Assembly: GCA_017522225.1 (NCBI GenBank)
Contig: JAFWZR010000033.1
Span: 122,893-186,892 of the forward strand
Origin: Clostridia bacterium
GTDB lineage: Bacteria > Bacillota > Clostridia > Oscillospirales > Acutalibacteraceae
Reading direction: 5' to 3'
Length of the DNA: 64,000 nt
Of the stretch, positions 1 through 8,944 are shown one piece after another. Below the pieces are notes generated by a model. That model ran no database searches. It was not told the origin of the DNA and saw only the letters and a list, made by a program, of their open reading frames with translations. The position numbers were made by a program, and so were the translations under genes. Numbering within the stretch: position 1 is the stretch's first letter; every line of letters starts with the position of its first letter.

Positions 1-676
1 CACCTACACCAAAGAAAACAAGAATATTTTCTCTCGGGTTTGTAATCTCACCCTTAGCCTGCTTTTCTTTATATAACTCCTGTAATCTCGGCCTTTCCTG
101 AGTGAAAAGGTCGAGATCGACACCACTCATTCTGAAACAGGTTGTCATCGGCTGACAAAGGCCGTCACTCTCTCGTCCGAGTTGAAAATCACACCCTGCA
201 AGGTAAAATAACTCTCCATCGCCCGTCGCATCAACAAAGAAATCTGCCTGTACGGTTATCTTCTGACTTTTTGCGGTTATTTCAACCTCGGTAACTTGTC
301 TTTCCTGTGTTTTGACACCGTAAACAATGCCGTGAAAAAGAACATCAACACCTGCTTCAGCGGTCATATCATCAAGCACTATTTTGAAATATTCCGAATT
401 GAATTCGTGATCCTTACAATCCGAAACATACTTATCGTGCCTTTCCTTCATTTCTTTAAAAACCCCTTGTGAGAGGTATTTTTTGTTTTTTGCCGCTTCA
501 CCCCAATATGGCTTTGTCCAATATGGCATAAACGGATAAACAAGGCAGTTTGAAATTGCACCGCCAAGGCAACCCGACTTTTCAACAAGTAATACACGCA
601 GTCCCTCACGTGCGGCACTAACTGCCGCTGCAACACCCGAAAGTCCTCCGCCTGCAACAACAAGGTCATATTTCAT
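1..676 (-). CDS. FAD-dependent oxidoreductase, 3' part cut by window edge
   Basis: The frame opens at ATG 676 behind an excellent GGAGGTGG ribosome site and stays open to base 1, so about 225 N-terminal residues are visible and the C-terminus is missing. The protein begins MKYDLVVAGGGLSGVAAA, a classical dinucleotide-binding beta-alpha-beta fold with GGGLSG binding FAD. A second FAD-contact region, VDATGDGELFYLAGCDFQLG, follows near residues 150-170. This pattern fits the FAD_oxidored family (fumarate reductase/thiazole-synthesis-like flavoproteins), common in gut Firmicutes beside carbohydrate genes. The substrate cannot be read from the sequence. It lies downstream of the PEP carboxykinase terminator, so it probably has its own promoter. 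Confidence 0.85.
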   Translation of the reverse strand, partial: MKYDLVVAGGGLSGVAAAVSAAREGLRVLLVEKSGCLGGAISNCLVYPFMPYWTKPYWGEAAKNKKYLSQGVFKEMKERHDKYVSDCKDHEFNSEYFKIVLDDMTAEAGVDVLFHGIVYGVKTQERQVTEVEITAKSQKITVQADFFVDATGDGELFYLAGCDFQLGRESDGLCQPMTTCFRMSGVDLDLFTQERPRLQELYKEKQAKGEITNPRENILVFFGVG

Positions 677-744
677 AACGCCACCTCCGAGATGATTATA
701 CATTCTTACACCAATAAAATCAACTGTGTTAAAACCCGATATGC

Positions 745-777
745 AAAAAGCGACTCGCACATCGCTGTGCCAGTCGC
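745..777 (-). terminator. Rho-independent terminator of pckG
   Basis: On the minus strand GCGACT and AGTCGC enclose an inner GCACA/TGTGC pair with a GCGA tetraloop, followed directly by TTTTT. It lies 17 bases past the PEP carboxykinase stop. Confidence 0.9.
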
Positions 778-793
778 CTGATTGTTTATTATT

Positions 794-2581
794 TTATTTT
801 GCAAGGTTTTCCTTGAGGTTAGCAAGCTGAGCCTTGAGCTCTTCGGGAAGTCTGTCACCAAACTTCTTGTAGTGCTCTTCGATCTCTGCTGCTTCCTTCT
901 CCCATGTTGCCTTATCAACTGTAAGGATGTCCTTAAGAGTTTCGATATCCATATCGAGGTCTGTAAGGTCGATGTCTTCCGGCTTCGGAACATAACCGAT
1001 AGCTGTTTCTGTTGCATCTGCCTTGCCCTCGCAACGATCAAGAATCCAATTGAGAACACGCATATTGTCGCCGAAGCCCGGCCAGATGAAGTTGCCTTCG
1101 TCGTCTGTACGGAACCAGTTAACATTGAAAATCTTCGGAGCCTTGTCACCGAGCTTTTCGCCCATGTCAAGCCAATGCTGGAAGTAGTCAGCCATATGAT
1201 AACCGCAGAACGGAAGCATAGCCATCGGGTCACGACGAACAACACCAACAGCACCTGCTGCTGCAGCTGTTGTTTCAGAAGCCATAGCTGAGCCTACGAA
1301 TACACCGTTCTCCCAGCTCTTTGACTGGTAAACAAGCGGAGCGCACTTTGCACGGCGGCCGCCGAATACGATTGCAGAAATCGGCACACCTTCGCCCTTA
1401 TCAAACTCAGGAGAAATGCAGGGGCAGTTGATTGCCGGAGCTGTAAATCTTGAGTTCGGGTTTGCACCGTAAGTTGACTTGTCTGCCTTGTTGAACTTTG
1501 TCGGATCCCAGGGATTGCCGATCCAGTCGTTAGCGTTTGTCGGGAGATCCTTGTTGAGGCCTTCCCACCAAACTGTGTTATCTTCAAGATTATGAAGAAC
1601 GTTTGTGAAGATTGTATTCTTCTTTGTTGACTCAAGAGCGTTGAAGTTTGACTTCTCGTTTGTACCGGGTGCAACGCCGAAGAAACCGTTTTCAGGGTTG
1701 ATAGCATAGAGTCTGCCATCCTTACCGATTCTCATCCAAGCTATATCATCACCGATTGTCCAGATCTTGTAGCCCTTCTCCTTAAGATACTTGGGAGGAA
1801 TAAGCATAGCAAGGTTTGTCTTACCGCAAGCTGACGGGAATGCAGCAGCGATGTACTTAACTTCGCCCTGAGGATTCTCAAGACCGAGGATGAGCATATG
1901 CTCAGCCATCCAGCCCTCTTTCCAGCCCTGGTATGATGCGATACGAAGAGCAAAGCACTTCTTACCGAGAAGAACGTTTCCGCCGTAACCTGAGTTAACA
2001 GAGATGATAGCGTTGTCTTCGGGGAACTGGCAGATATATCTCTTTTCGGGATCGATGTCGCATTTTGCGTGGAAGCAGCGTACCCAGTCATTGCTGTCGC
2101 CGAGAACATCAAGAACTTCCTTGCCGACACGTGTCATGATAACCATGTTAAGAACAACGTAGATTGAGTCTGTGATCTCAACACCAACCTTTGCAAGAGG
2201 TGATCCGATCGGACCCATTGAGAAGGGAATAACATACATTGTTCTGCCCTTGTAAGAATCACGAGCGATGTCGTAAAGCTTTGCGTACATCTCTTCGGGA
2301 TCACACCAGTTGTTTGTCGGGCCTGCATCTTCCTTCTTCTTTGAGCAGATGAATGTTCTGTCCTCAACACGTGCAACGTCGTTGGGGTTTGTTCTGTGAA
2401 GGTAGCAGCCGGGAAGCTTTTCTTCGTTGAGCTTGATCATTTCTCCTGTAGCAACAGACTCTGCACGGAGAGCTTCGAGCTGTTCTTCAGAACCGTCAAT
2501 CCAGATTACCTGGTCAGGCTTAACGAGTTCTACTTTTTCGTCAATCCAATCAAGAATTGACTTGTTGGTTGTTAATGCCAT
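794..2581 (-). CDS. pckG: Phosphoenolpyruvate carboxykinase (GTP)
   Basis: Cytoplasmic enzyme that interconverts oxaloacetate + GTP and phosphoenolpyruvate + CO2 + GDP. In fermenting gut anaerobes it often runs towards oxaloacetate to feed succinate or propionate formation. The 595-residue length is normal for the GTP class. The nucleotide loop PSACGKTN is at about residues 249-256, the GTP-class signature FGGRRAKCAPLVYQS is near 405-420, and the WTIGDDIAWMR metal/nucleotide region lies between them. The start is supported by an AAAGGA ribosome site. It stands alone between its own promoter and a strong terminator. Identification is very secure; direction of flux is inference. Confidence 0.97.
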   Translation of the reverse strand: MALTTNKSILDWIDEKVELVKPDQVIWIDGSEEQLEALRAESVATGEMIKLNEEKLPGCYLHRTNPNDVARVEDRTFICSKKKEDAGPTNNWCDPEEMYAKLYDIARDSYKGRTMYVIPFSMGPIGSPLAKVGVEITDSIYVVLNMVIMTRVGKEVLDVLGDSNDWVRCFHAKCDIDPEKRYICQFPEDNAIISVNSGYGGNVLLGKKCFALRIASYQGWKEGWMAEHMLILGLENPQGEVKYIAAAFPSACGKTNLAMLIPPKYLKEKGYKIWTIGDDIAWMRIGKDGRLYAINPENGFFGVAPGTNEKSNFNALESTKKNTIFTNVLHNLEDNTVWWEGLNKDLPTNANDWIGNPWDPTKFNKADKSTYGANPNSRFTAPAINCPCISPEFDKGEGVPISAIVFGGRRAKCAPLVYQSKSWENGVFVGSAMASETTAAAAGAVGVVRRDPMAMLPFCGYHMADYFQHWLDMGEKLGDKAPKIFNVNWFRTDDEGNFIWPGFGDNMRVLNWILDRCEGKADATETAIGYVPKPEDIDLTDLDMDIETLKDILTVDKATWEKEAAEIEEHYKKFGDRLPEELKAQLANLKENLAK

Positions 2582-2625
2582 AATATTTCAATCCTTTCGT
2601 TGAAAATACAAATTTTTACACATAT

Positions 2626-2654
2626 ATTATATCCAATAAAAAGGGAATTTGCAA
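2626..2654 (-). promoter_or_regulatory. Promoter of pckG
   Basis: Minus strand TTGCAA, 17-base spacer, TATAAT, about 45 bases upstream of the pckG start. The -35 box lies in an inverted repeat GCAAT-N6-ATTGC (2651-2666), a possible operator. Confidence 0.7.
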
Positions 2655-2777
2655 TATACAAATTGCATATTGTTTTCATAAAACAGTTATTATTTTGTGA
2701 AATGTTACAAAATTAACAACAGATTTATAAAGATTAAAATTTCCTGTTTTGTCAAAAATAATAACGGAGGTGTTAAA

Positions 2778-3107
2778 ATGAGTAAAGAGAAAACTCAGCT
2801 GCAACGGATATTTGATGTTTATGTAACTGTGATTGTATTGATTACCGCAGTGATGCTTGTTGTATGCGGTGTGGCAATAAGCAAGGTCAACACGGATTAT
2901 ATGCAGACAGGCATACGCGCGGGTAAGATTGTCGCAGAAAGGGAAAATATGCAGATTTCCGTCACCACTCACGAGGGCATTGAACTCAAGGCAGACAAGA
3001 ATTATCTTGAAATCGCAGACAAGGTATTGTCCTTCCTTCCCCCGCCTGTGAATACAACATACTTAATGACAAAGGAGCTTATGGAGTGGTTTGACAGCCA
3101 GAATTAA
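2778..3107 (+). CDS. Small single-pass membrane protein of unknown function
   Basis: 109 residues starting at ATG 2778, chosen because GGAGG sits eight bases upstream; an earlier in-frame ATG at 2697 has no such site. A basic N-terminus (MSKEKTQLQ) precedes one hydrophobic helix at about residues 13-33, followed by about 75 soluble residues that I predict to be outside the membrane. I recognise no family. It stands between pckG and a tRNA gene and has no operon partner. Confidence 0.7.
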   Translation: MSKEKTQLQRIFDVYVTVIVLITAVMLVVCGVAISKVNTDYMQTGIRAGKIVAERENMQISVTTHEGIELKADKNYLEIADKVLSFLPPPVNTTYLMTKELMEWFDSQN

Positions 3108-3132
3108 ACGCAAACAAACTTTATGAAAACTC

Positions 3133-3161
3133 TTGAATTTTGTGCGGATATGTATTATAAT
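3133..3161 (+). promoter_or_regulatory. Promoter of tRNA-Thr
   Basis: TTGAAT, 17-base spacer, consensus TATAAT, ending 16 bases before the tRNA 5' end. Confidence 0.85.
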
Positions 3162-3177
3162 AAACCTCACACAAAAT

Positions 3178-3253
3178 GCTGGTATGGCTCAGTTGGTAGA
3201 GCAGCGCATTCGTAATGCGCAGGTCGTCGGTTCGAGTCCGACTACCAGCTCCA
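3178..3253 (+). tRNA. tRNA-Thr (anticodon CGT)
   Basis: A full cloverleaf can be drawn. Acceptor stem GCTGGTA pairs with TACCAGC, followed by discriminator T and an encoded CCA. The D arm contains GGCTCAGTTGGTAGAGC. The anticodon stem GCGCA/TGCGC encloses loop TTCGTAA, giving anticodon CGT for ACG codons. The T arm has GTCGGTTCGAGTCCGAC. It has its own promoter and terminator. Confidence 0.97.
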
Positions 3254-3254
3254 G

Positions 3255-3297
3255 AAACAAACCGAGTAAACTCGAGGGTTTGCTCGGTTTGTTTTTG
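3255..3297 (+). terminator. Terminator after tRNA-Thr
   Basis: ACAAACCGAG pairs with CTCGGTTTGT around a loop that holds a small CTCGAG palindrome, followed by TTTTT. On the minus strand it may also end the gene finishing at 3301, though the T-run there is weak. Confidence 0.85.
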
Positions 3298-3300
3298 TAT

Positions 3301-3621
3301 TTATTGATTAAAGTTATTTCTTTTCTTTCGTTTTCGGAGTTTTTTTATCATCAATACGACTGCGGTCAGAATATATACTGTCGGGAAGCCTATGAGGATT
3401 TTACCTAACTCACTATTACCGTTTGTTTCTAACAGTATTATCCCGCCAATGACGAGCAAAACCAAAAGAACAACTGATACTACTGCCACTATAAATTTGT
3501 ATTTTTCTCTTTTTTTGCGTGGTAGTTTTTCATACGGAACAATTTCAGTGCTTGCAGACAGAAATGCTTCACAAAACAATTCCGCAAAAAACTCTACTAA
3601 AACCTCACATACTAAATCCAT
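3301..3621 (-). CDS. Small two-helix membrane protein, unknown
   Basis: 106 residues with two hydrophobic stretches (about 43-64 and 75-93) and a very basic C-terminus (KKLRKRKKRNNF), so both ends probably lie in the cytoplasm. The N-terminal 30 residues are acidic and amphipathic. No known family recognised. It starts 17 bases after the stop of the upstream gene at 3639-4364 and is probably co-transcribed with it. No strong ribosome site is visible, so translation may be coupled or weak. Confidence 0.6.
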   Translation of the reverse strand: MDLVCEVLVEFFAELFCEAFLSASTEIVPYEKLPRKKREKYKFIVAVVSVVLLVLLVIGGIILLETNGNSELGKILIGFPTVYILTAVVLMIKKLRKRKKRNNFNQ

Positions 3622-3638
3622 TCTGAAAGTCTCACTTT

Positions 3639-4364
3639 CTATCTAAGGATATCCTCAAGACTTATAACGCAATAATCAATATCCCGGTTGTCTGTAACCC
3701 AGATGCTGTAGAAATAATACCAGCCGTTATCTGTTCTGACAAATTCATAATTCTTTTGCACCAAACCGTCCGAGCTTAATGCCGATACCGTGTACCATTC
3801 TTTAACATCTTCATCGTTTATTCCTATTGACATTCTGTCAAAGTCATCATCAGCTGCTCGTTTTGTTTTCTCAATATCATTAAAAAACTCCTTGTTCAGC
3901 GTATCTAAAGTCTCTGCTTTTTTTAAGTCTTTTTTATCAAGAAATCCCTTACTGTCATCAGACTTCATTCCGTAGAAAATATAGTTGTTCAGATCACCAT
4001 AATATGCCCGTGCCTTTTCCTTATCCTCAATGTTGCAAAATAACGCATACTGAACATCATCAACAATCATGTCGCAATCCGTTGCATTGTTCACCGAATA
4101 AAAAGACGCATATTTAAATAAAACGGAAACATCGTCCTTATACATAGCAATCTTGTCAGTCAGTTCGATTTCTCTGTCGGCAATTTCCGATTCAATCAAT
4201 TCATAGCGCTTGTCCCCTATAACGATGTCCACATATTCGGAATTAGGATTTTCAACCCACGACGCTTCAGGGAACTTAGGTAACTGCGATGCCTTGATTA
4301 CATTGTTGACTATTACCCCTATAATCAGAACCGCAACAGCGATTGCAATTATTTTTTTGAGCAT
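3639..4364 (-). CDS. Secreted or membrane-anchored hypothetical protein
   Basis: 241 residues starting MLKKIIAIAVAVLIIGVIV, a signal-anchor with two lysines then one long hydrophobic run, with no clear cleavage site. The rest is soluble, acidic and rich in aromatic residues and Asp, and I predict it to be extracellular. No catalytic motif or known domain was recognised. GGGGTG precedes the start and a TTGAAA-N16-TATAAT promoter lies upstream. First gene of a likely two-gene unit with 3301-3621. Confidence 0.7.
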   Translation of the reverse strand: MLKKIIAIAVAVLIIGVIVNNVIKASQLPKFPEASWVENPNSEYVDIVIGDKRYELIESEIADREIELTDKIAMYKDDVSVLFKYASFYSVNNATDCDMIVDDVQYALFCNIEDKEKARAYYGDLNNYIFYGMKSDDSKGFLDKKDLKKAETLDTLNKEFFNDIEKTKRAADDDFDRMSIGINDEDVKEWYTVSALSSDGLVQKNYEFVRTDNGWYYFYSIWVTDNRDIDYCVISLEDILR

Positions 4365-4392
4365 TAGAACACCCCACTATCCCTTTTATTTA

Positions 4393-4420
4393 ATTATAGC
4401 ATACGGAAGCTTTTTTTCAA
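4393..4420 (-). promoter_or_regulatory. Promoter for the 3.3-4.4 kb minus-strand pair
   Basis: Minus strand TTGAAA, 16-base spacer, TATAAT, about 30 bases upstream of ATG 4364. Confidence 0.7.
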
Positions 4421-4442
4421 CTCAAAACTTTTCCGTTTCCTC

Positions 4443-4471
4443 TCGACAATACAATTTATATATGTTAAAAT
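4443..4471 (+). promoter_or_regulatory. Promoter of the GH2-uxaC unit
   Basis: TCGACA, 17-base spacer, TAAAAT, 34 bases upstream of the GH2 start. Confidence 0.65.
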
Positions 4472-4505
4472 TTACTAAATCCACCTTGAAAAAGGAGAGT
4501 TTGTT

Positions 4506-7478
4506 ATGGTTAAAAGATTTTACAGAATGCTCGAAAATCTGCACGTCGGCTGTGAAGCTCCGAGGGCATATTTCGTGCCGTCAGAGTCCTGCGAAAAAGC
4601 ATCACTTCCCCGTGAGAACTCGGCATTTTTTACTTTACTCAACGGTGAATGGGACTTTGCCTTCTTCAAAAATGTTGAGGAGCTTGATATTGAGGCTGAG
4701 GGTTTTTCTTCTTCCGTTATCTGCCCCGACAAGATGACTGTTCCGTTCTGCTGGCAGATGAAGCTTGACGGCGGTTACGATGTTCCGAACTACATCAATC
4801 AGGACTACCCCTACCCCGTTGACCCGCCTCACCTCCCCGATGTTATCCCCTGCGGCTTCTACCGTCGAAAGGCTGACTTCTCAAAGGCTGAGGGCAAAAA
4901 GTATTTCATCAACTTTGAGGGTGTTGCGCCCTGCTTCTACCTGTGGGTAAACGGCAAGTTTGTCGGCTACAGCCAGGTCAGCCACAACACAAGTGAGCTT
5001 GATATCACAGATTACCTCGCAGACGGTGAAAACACATTTGAGGTTCTTGTTGTTAAATGGTGCGAAGGCTCTTACCTTGAAGATCAGGACTTCTTCCGCC
5101 TTTCAGGCATCTTCCGCGATGTTTACATCCTTGAGCGCGACGAAAATCACCTTAAGGATATCTATATTGAATACAGCTTTGCAGACGATTTCTCTTCAGT
5201 TGAAATCAACGCAGATGTAACTCTTACAGGTGCATCCTCAATCGAATGGACACTCACTTCACCCTGCGGCTGCAAGGTCGCTGACGGCAAGGCTGACGGC
5301 TCCTTCAGAATAAATGTTGACTCTCCCGTACTGTGGAATACAGAAAATCCGAAGCTCTACAACCTCACTCTTAACATCGGTAATGAGTGGATCAACTTCC
5401 CTCTTGCCGTAAGAAAGGCTGAAATCAAAAACCGTTGCTTCCTTTTCAACGGTAAGAAAATAAAAATCCGCGGTATCAACCGTCACGACAGCCATCCCGA
5501 AACAGGCTATGCCGTTTCTATGGAGCATATAACGAGAGATCTTTACATCCTCAAGCAGGGTAACGTCAATGCTATCCGCACATCCCACTACCCGAATGAT
5601 CCGCGCTTCCTTGAGCTGTGCGACAAAATCGGCTTTATGGTAATTGACGAGGCTGACATTGAAACTCATGGTATGGGCTACAACTACGGTGACTGGTATT
5701 GGGACTACTGGGCATTCCTTTCTGACACTTCCGAATGGCGTGAGGCTTATATCGACCGTGCAATGAGACTTTTTGAGCGTGACAAGAATCACGGCTGTAT
5801 CATTATGTGGTCGCTCGGCAACGAGTCAGGCTGCGGTGAAAACCACAGACAGATGGCAAACTACATCCGTTCACGCAAGGCGGATGCTATCATCCATTAC
5901 GAAAACGCACATCTTGAGTATCAGTCAAGACTTTGCAAGGATTTCAGTGACATTTCAGATGTTGAAAGCCGTATGTATGCATCGCTTGACTATCTTGAAT
6001 CTTATCTTAAAAATCCCGAAAACCATAAGCCGTTCTATTACTGCGAATATGTTGCGGCGTGGAGCACCGGCGACATTCCTCTTCATTGGGGCAAGTTTGA
6101 AGAATACGACAACTATATGGGCGGTTGCATCTGGGAATACTGTGACCACGCTGTAAACATCGGTACTCCCGAAAATCCGAAATACCGTTACGGCGGTGAC
6201 TTCGGTGACCTTCCGAATGATAAGATTTATTGTGTTGACGGTCTTGTTTATCCCGACAGAAGTCTTCGTCCCGGTTTCCACGATATGAAGATTACATATC
6301 AGCCGTTTGAGGTTGAATATGCTGACGGTACAATCAAGGTAAGAAACAAGCGTTATTTCACAGGTCTTGAAGATCTCGGCTTCAACTGGGCAATTGAGAA
6401 AAACGGTAAGCCTGTTATGAGCGGTGCTGTTGATAAGCTTGAAATTTCTGCACGCGGTGAAGCTGAATACAAGCTTTTCGACGGTGTTGATGCAGACGGC
6501 CTTACGACGCTTATCATCCGTTTTGTTCAGAATGCGGATACACTCTGGGCAGCAAAGGGCTTTGAAGTCGGCTACAAGCAGTTCATTCTTTCTGATGAAG
6601 CTGTCAGCGTTGAAACAGGCAGAAACGATGCTGTTAAATACAGTGAAACAAGAACCGGGATAACCGTTAACTGCGGTAACACAGAGTATGTATTTGATAA
6701 AATCGCAGGTAAGGTCAAATCAATCAACAACGGTAAGGAGCTTCTTGCAAATCCAATTGAGTTCAATGTTGACCGCAGCTACCACCTGAGCAACGGCTTC
6801 GCTGACGAGTGGAAGCGCGCAAGATACGAGCAGATTAAGCAGAAAACATATTCAAGCGAAATCACCGAATCAAGCGACGAAAAGCTTGTAATTGTAACAA
6901 AGACATCCTTTGCCGCTGCGGCTATGCCTCCTGCAATCAATGCAAACATTGTTTACACCTTCACGGCAGACGGTAAGCTTAACATCTGTGTAAGAGCAGT
7001 TGTTACATACAACGCACCCGCGCTCCCGCGTTTCGGTCTTAAGATCACAATGCCCGAGGGCTTCGAGAATGTAACATACCTCGGCTACGGTCCTGTTGAA
7101 ACCTACGCAGATCGCTTTGCAAGTCAGATGATTTCCGAATACAACACAACCGCAACCAATTGCTTTGAGCATTATATCAAGCCTCAGGAATGCGGTTCAC
7201 ACTACAAAACAAAAATTGCATCTGTCAAGGATACAGACGGCAACGGTCTTGTATTTGCAGACAACAGCAAAAAAGGCTTCTGCTTCAAGGCTATTCATTT
7301 TGACGACGCTCAGATTCACAGCACAAAGCACGACGATGAGTTGGTTGCACTTGATGAAACAATCGTTTCGATTGACTACAAGATGCACTGCGACAATCAG
7401 GAATATGCAAATCTTGAGCCGTGGAGAAAGTTTGAAGAAAAAGAATTCAGCTTCTCCTACGACATCATTCCCGAATGA
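4506..7478 (+). CDS. GH2 glycosidase of the LacZ beta-galactosidase type
   Basis: 990 residues, close to the 1,020 of E. coli LacZ, with no signal peptide, so cytoplasmic. Order: jelly-roll sugar-binding domain (about 45-215), Ig-like domain (about 217-310), TIM barrel (about 312-600), then a C-terminal beta-sandwich region as in long LacZ proteins. The barrel keeps RTSHYPN, DEADIETHGM, acid/base Glu440 in SLGNESG and nucleophile Glu514 in YYCEY. After the nucleophile LacZ normally has AHAMGN; here VAAWSTG replaces it, so the His that contacts the galactose C6 hydroxyl is absent. With uronate isomerase next door this suggests an atypical substrate, perhaps a uronide. Start chosen from AAGGAGAG seven bases upstream. 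Family sure; galactosidase activity not sure. Confidence 0.9.
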   Translation: MVKRFYRMLENLHVGCEAPRAYFVPSESCEKASLPRENSAFFTLLNGEWDFAFFKNVEELDIEAEGFSSSVICPDKMTVPFCWQMKLDGGYDVPNYINQDYPYPVDPPHLPDVIPCGFYRRKADFSKAEGKKYFINFEGVAPCFYLWVNGKFVGYSQVSHNTSELDITDYLADGENTFEVLVVKWCEGSYLEDQDFFRLSGIFRDVYILERDENHLKDIYIEYSFADDFSSVEINADVTLTGASSIEWTLTSPCGCKVADGKADGSFRINVDSPVLWNTENPKLYNLTLNIGNEWINFPLAVRKAEIKNRCFLFNGKKIKIRGINRHDSHPETGYAVSMEHITRDLYILKQGNVNAIRTSHYPNDPRFLELCDKIGFMVIDEADIETHGMGYNYGDWYWDYWAFLSDTSEWREAYIDRAMRLFERDKNHGCIIMWSLGNESGCGENHRQMANYIRSRKADAIIHYENAHLEYQSRLCKDFSDISDVESRMYASLDYLESYLKNPENHKPFYYCEYVAAWSTGDIPLHWGKFEEYDNYMGGCIWEYCDHAVNIGTPENPKYRYGGDFGDLPNDKIYCVDGLVYPDRSLRPGFHDMKITYQPFEVEYADGTIKVRNKRYFTGLEDLGFNWAIEKNGKPVMSGAVDKLEISARGEAEYKLFDGVDADGLTTLIIRFVQNADTLWAAKGFEVGYKQFILSDEAVSVETGRNDAVKYSETRTGITVNCGNTEYVFDKIAGKVKSINNGKELLANPIEFNVDRSYHLSNGFADEWKRARYEQIKQKTYSSEITESSDEKLVIVTKTSFAAAAMPPAINANIVYTFTADGKLNICVRAVVTYNAPALPRFGLKITMPEGFENVTYLGYGPVETYADRFASQMISEYNTTATNCFEHYIKPQECGSHYKTKIASVKDTDGNGLVFADNSKKGFCFKAIHFDDAQIHSTKHDDELVALDETIVSIDYKMHCDNQEYANLEPWRKFEEKEFSFSYDIIPE

Positions 7479-7492
7479 AAGGAATTTCTTCT

Positions 7493-8890
7493 ATGAAAAA
7501 CTTTATGGATAAGGATTTTCTCCTTTTTAATGACACAGCTAAAAAGCTTTTTCACTCCCACGCTGCAAAGATGCCGATTTTCGACTGGCACTGCCACCTT
7601 TCTCCGAAAGAGATTTACGAGAACAAGCAGCCCGAAAACATTGCTCAGCTCTGGCTTGGCGGTGACCACTACAAGTGGCGCGCGATGAGAAGCTGCGGTA
7701 TTGACGAAAAATACATCACGGGCGATGCAAGCGATTATGAAAAATTCAAGGCATGGGCAAAGGCAATGCCTTACTGCATCGGCAACCCGCTTTACCATTG
7801 GACTCACCTTGAGCTTCAGAGATATTTTGATATCTATGAGCCGTTGAGCGAAAAAACCGCAGACGAAATCTGGGAAAAGGCAAATGCAAAAATTGCTGCA
7901 GGCGGATTCACTCCCCGTCAGCTTATTGAAAATTCAAATGTTGCCTGTCTTTGCACAACAGACGATTCGGCAGACAGTCTTGAATACCACAAGCTTCTTA
8001 AAGAAGACGAGAGCTTCAGGTGCAAGGTGCTTCCCGCATTCCGTCCCGACAAGGCATTGAGCATTGAGCTGCCGACTTATCTCCCCTGGCTTTCCGATCT
8101 CGAGAAAATCAGCGGTAAGAAAATCACAACCTACAAAAAGCTGGTTGAGGTTCTCAAGACAAGAATAGATTTCTTCGACAAAATGGGTTGCCGTGCGAGT
8201 GACCACGGCTTTCTCTATGTGCCGTATAACAGGGCCACAGAGGACGAGCTTGAAGCTATTTTTAAAAAAGCACTCAACGGTGAAGAGCTTACTGTTGATG
8301 AGCAGGATAAATACAAGACTGAGCTTTTCCGCTTCTTTGCAAAGGAATATGCAAAGAAAGGCTGGGGATGTGAAATCCACATCGGCCCTATGAGAAACAA
8401 CAACACTGCGATGTTCAAAAAGATCGGTCCCGATACGGGCTTTGACTCAATCTGCGACCGTAATATAGCAGAAGACCTTTCAAGAATGCTTGATTCACTC
8501 TCAGTTGAAGACAGTCTTCCGAAAACAATCCTCTTCTGCCTTAACCCGAAGGATAATTACGTGCTCGGCACAATGCTCGGCAACTTCCAGTCGAGTGAAG
8601 CACCGTCAAAAATTCAGTTCGGTTCAGGCTGGTGGTTCAACGATAACATCGACGGTATGCGTGAGCAGATGAAAACACTCGGCAACCTCGGTGTGCTCGG
8701 CAAGTTTGTCGGTATGGTTACAGATTCAAGAAGCTTCCTCTCCTACCCCAGACACGAATACTTCCGCCGTATACTCTGCGGTCTTATCGGTGATATGGTC
8801 GAAAGCGGACTTTATCCTTATACAGATGAGCTTGAACAGATTATCGAGGATATCTCATTTAACAACGCAAAGAATTACTTCGGCATTTAA
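7493..8890 (+). CDS. uxaC: Uronate (glucuronate/galacturonate) isomerase
   Basis: Cytoplasmic isomerase of D-glucuronate to D-fructuronate and D-galacturonate to D-tagaturonate, the first step of hexuronate breakdown. 465 residues, the normal UxaC length, of the amidohydrolase-type barrel. FDWHCHLSPKEIYE near residue 28 holds the metal-binding His-x-His, and GCEIHIGPMRNNN is the other family signature. An ATG at 7475 overlaps the previous stop, but the start at 7493 is preferred: AAAGGAA precedes it and the protein then begins MKNFMDKDFLL as family members do. It lies 14 bases after the GH2 gene, so both are surely one transcript. The later pathway genes (uxuA/uxaB, kdgK, kdgA) are not in this window. 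Confidence 0.95.
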   Translation: MKNFMDKDFLLFNDTAKKLFHSHAAKMPIFDWHCHLSPKEIYENKQPENIAQLWLGGDHYKWRAMRSCGIDEKYITGDASDYEKFKAWAKAMPYCIGNPLYHWTHLELQRYFDIYEPLSEKTADEIWEKANAKIAAGGFTPRQLIENSNVACLCTTDDSADSLEYHKLLKEDESFRCKVLPAFRPDKALSIELPTYLPWLSDLEKISGKKITTYKKLVEVLKTRIDFFDKMGCRASDHGFLYVPYNRATEDELEAIFKKALNGEELTVDEQDKYKTELFRFFAKEYAKKGWGCEIHIGPMRNNNTAMFKKIGPDTGFDSICDRNIAEDLSRMLDSLSVEDSLPKTILFCLNPKDNYVLGTMLGNFQSSEAPSKIQFGSGWWFNDNIDGMREQMKTLGNLGVLGKFVGMVTDSRSFLSYPRHEYFRRILCGLIGDMVESGLYPYTDELEQIIEDISFNNAKNYFGI

Positions 8891-8900
8891 ATAAAAAAAT

Positions 8901-8936
8901 AAGAGCTGAGTCCGAAAACTCAGCTCTTTTAATTTT
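8901..8936. terminator. Bidirectional terminator between uxaC and the permease
   Basis: AAGAGCTGAG/CTCAGCTCTT with an eight-base loop, flanked by A-rich and T-rich runs on both sides, so it can end both converging genes. Confidence 0.9.
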
Positions 8937-8944
8937 AGTCAGAA

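Noticed and set aside
782-1291. Plus-strand frame of 169 residues opposite pckG
   Set aside because: It overlaps fully the secure PEP carboxykinase gene and has no known motif.
3178-3253. tRNA-Thr as an attachment site of an integrated element
   Set aside because: No integrase gene and no direct repeat of the tRNA 3' end were seen nearby.
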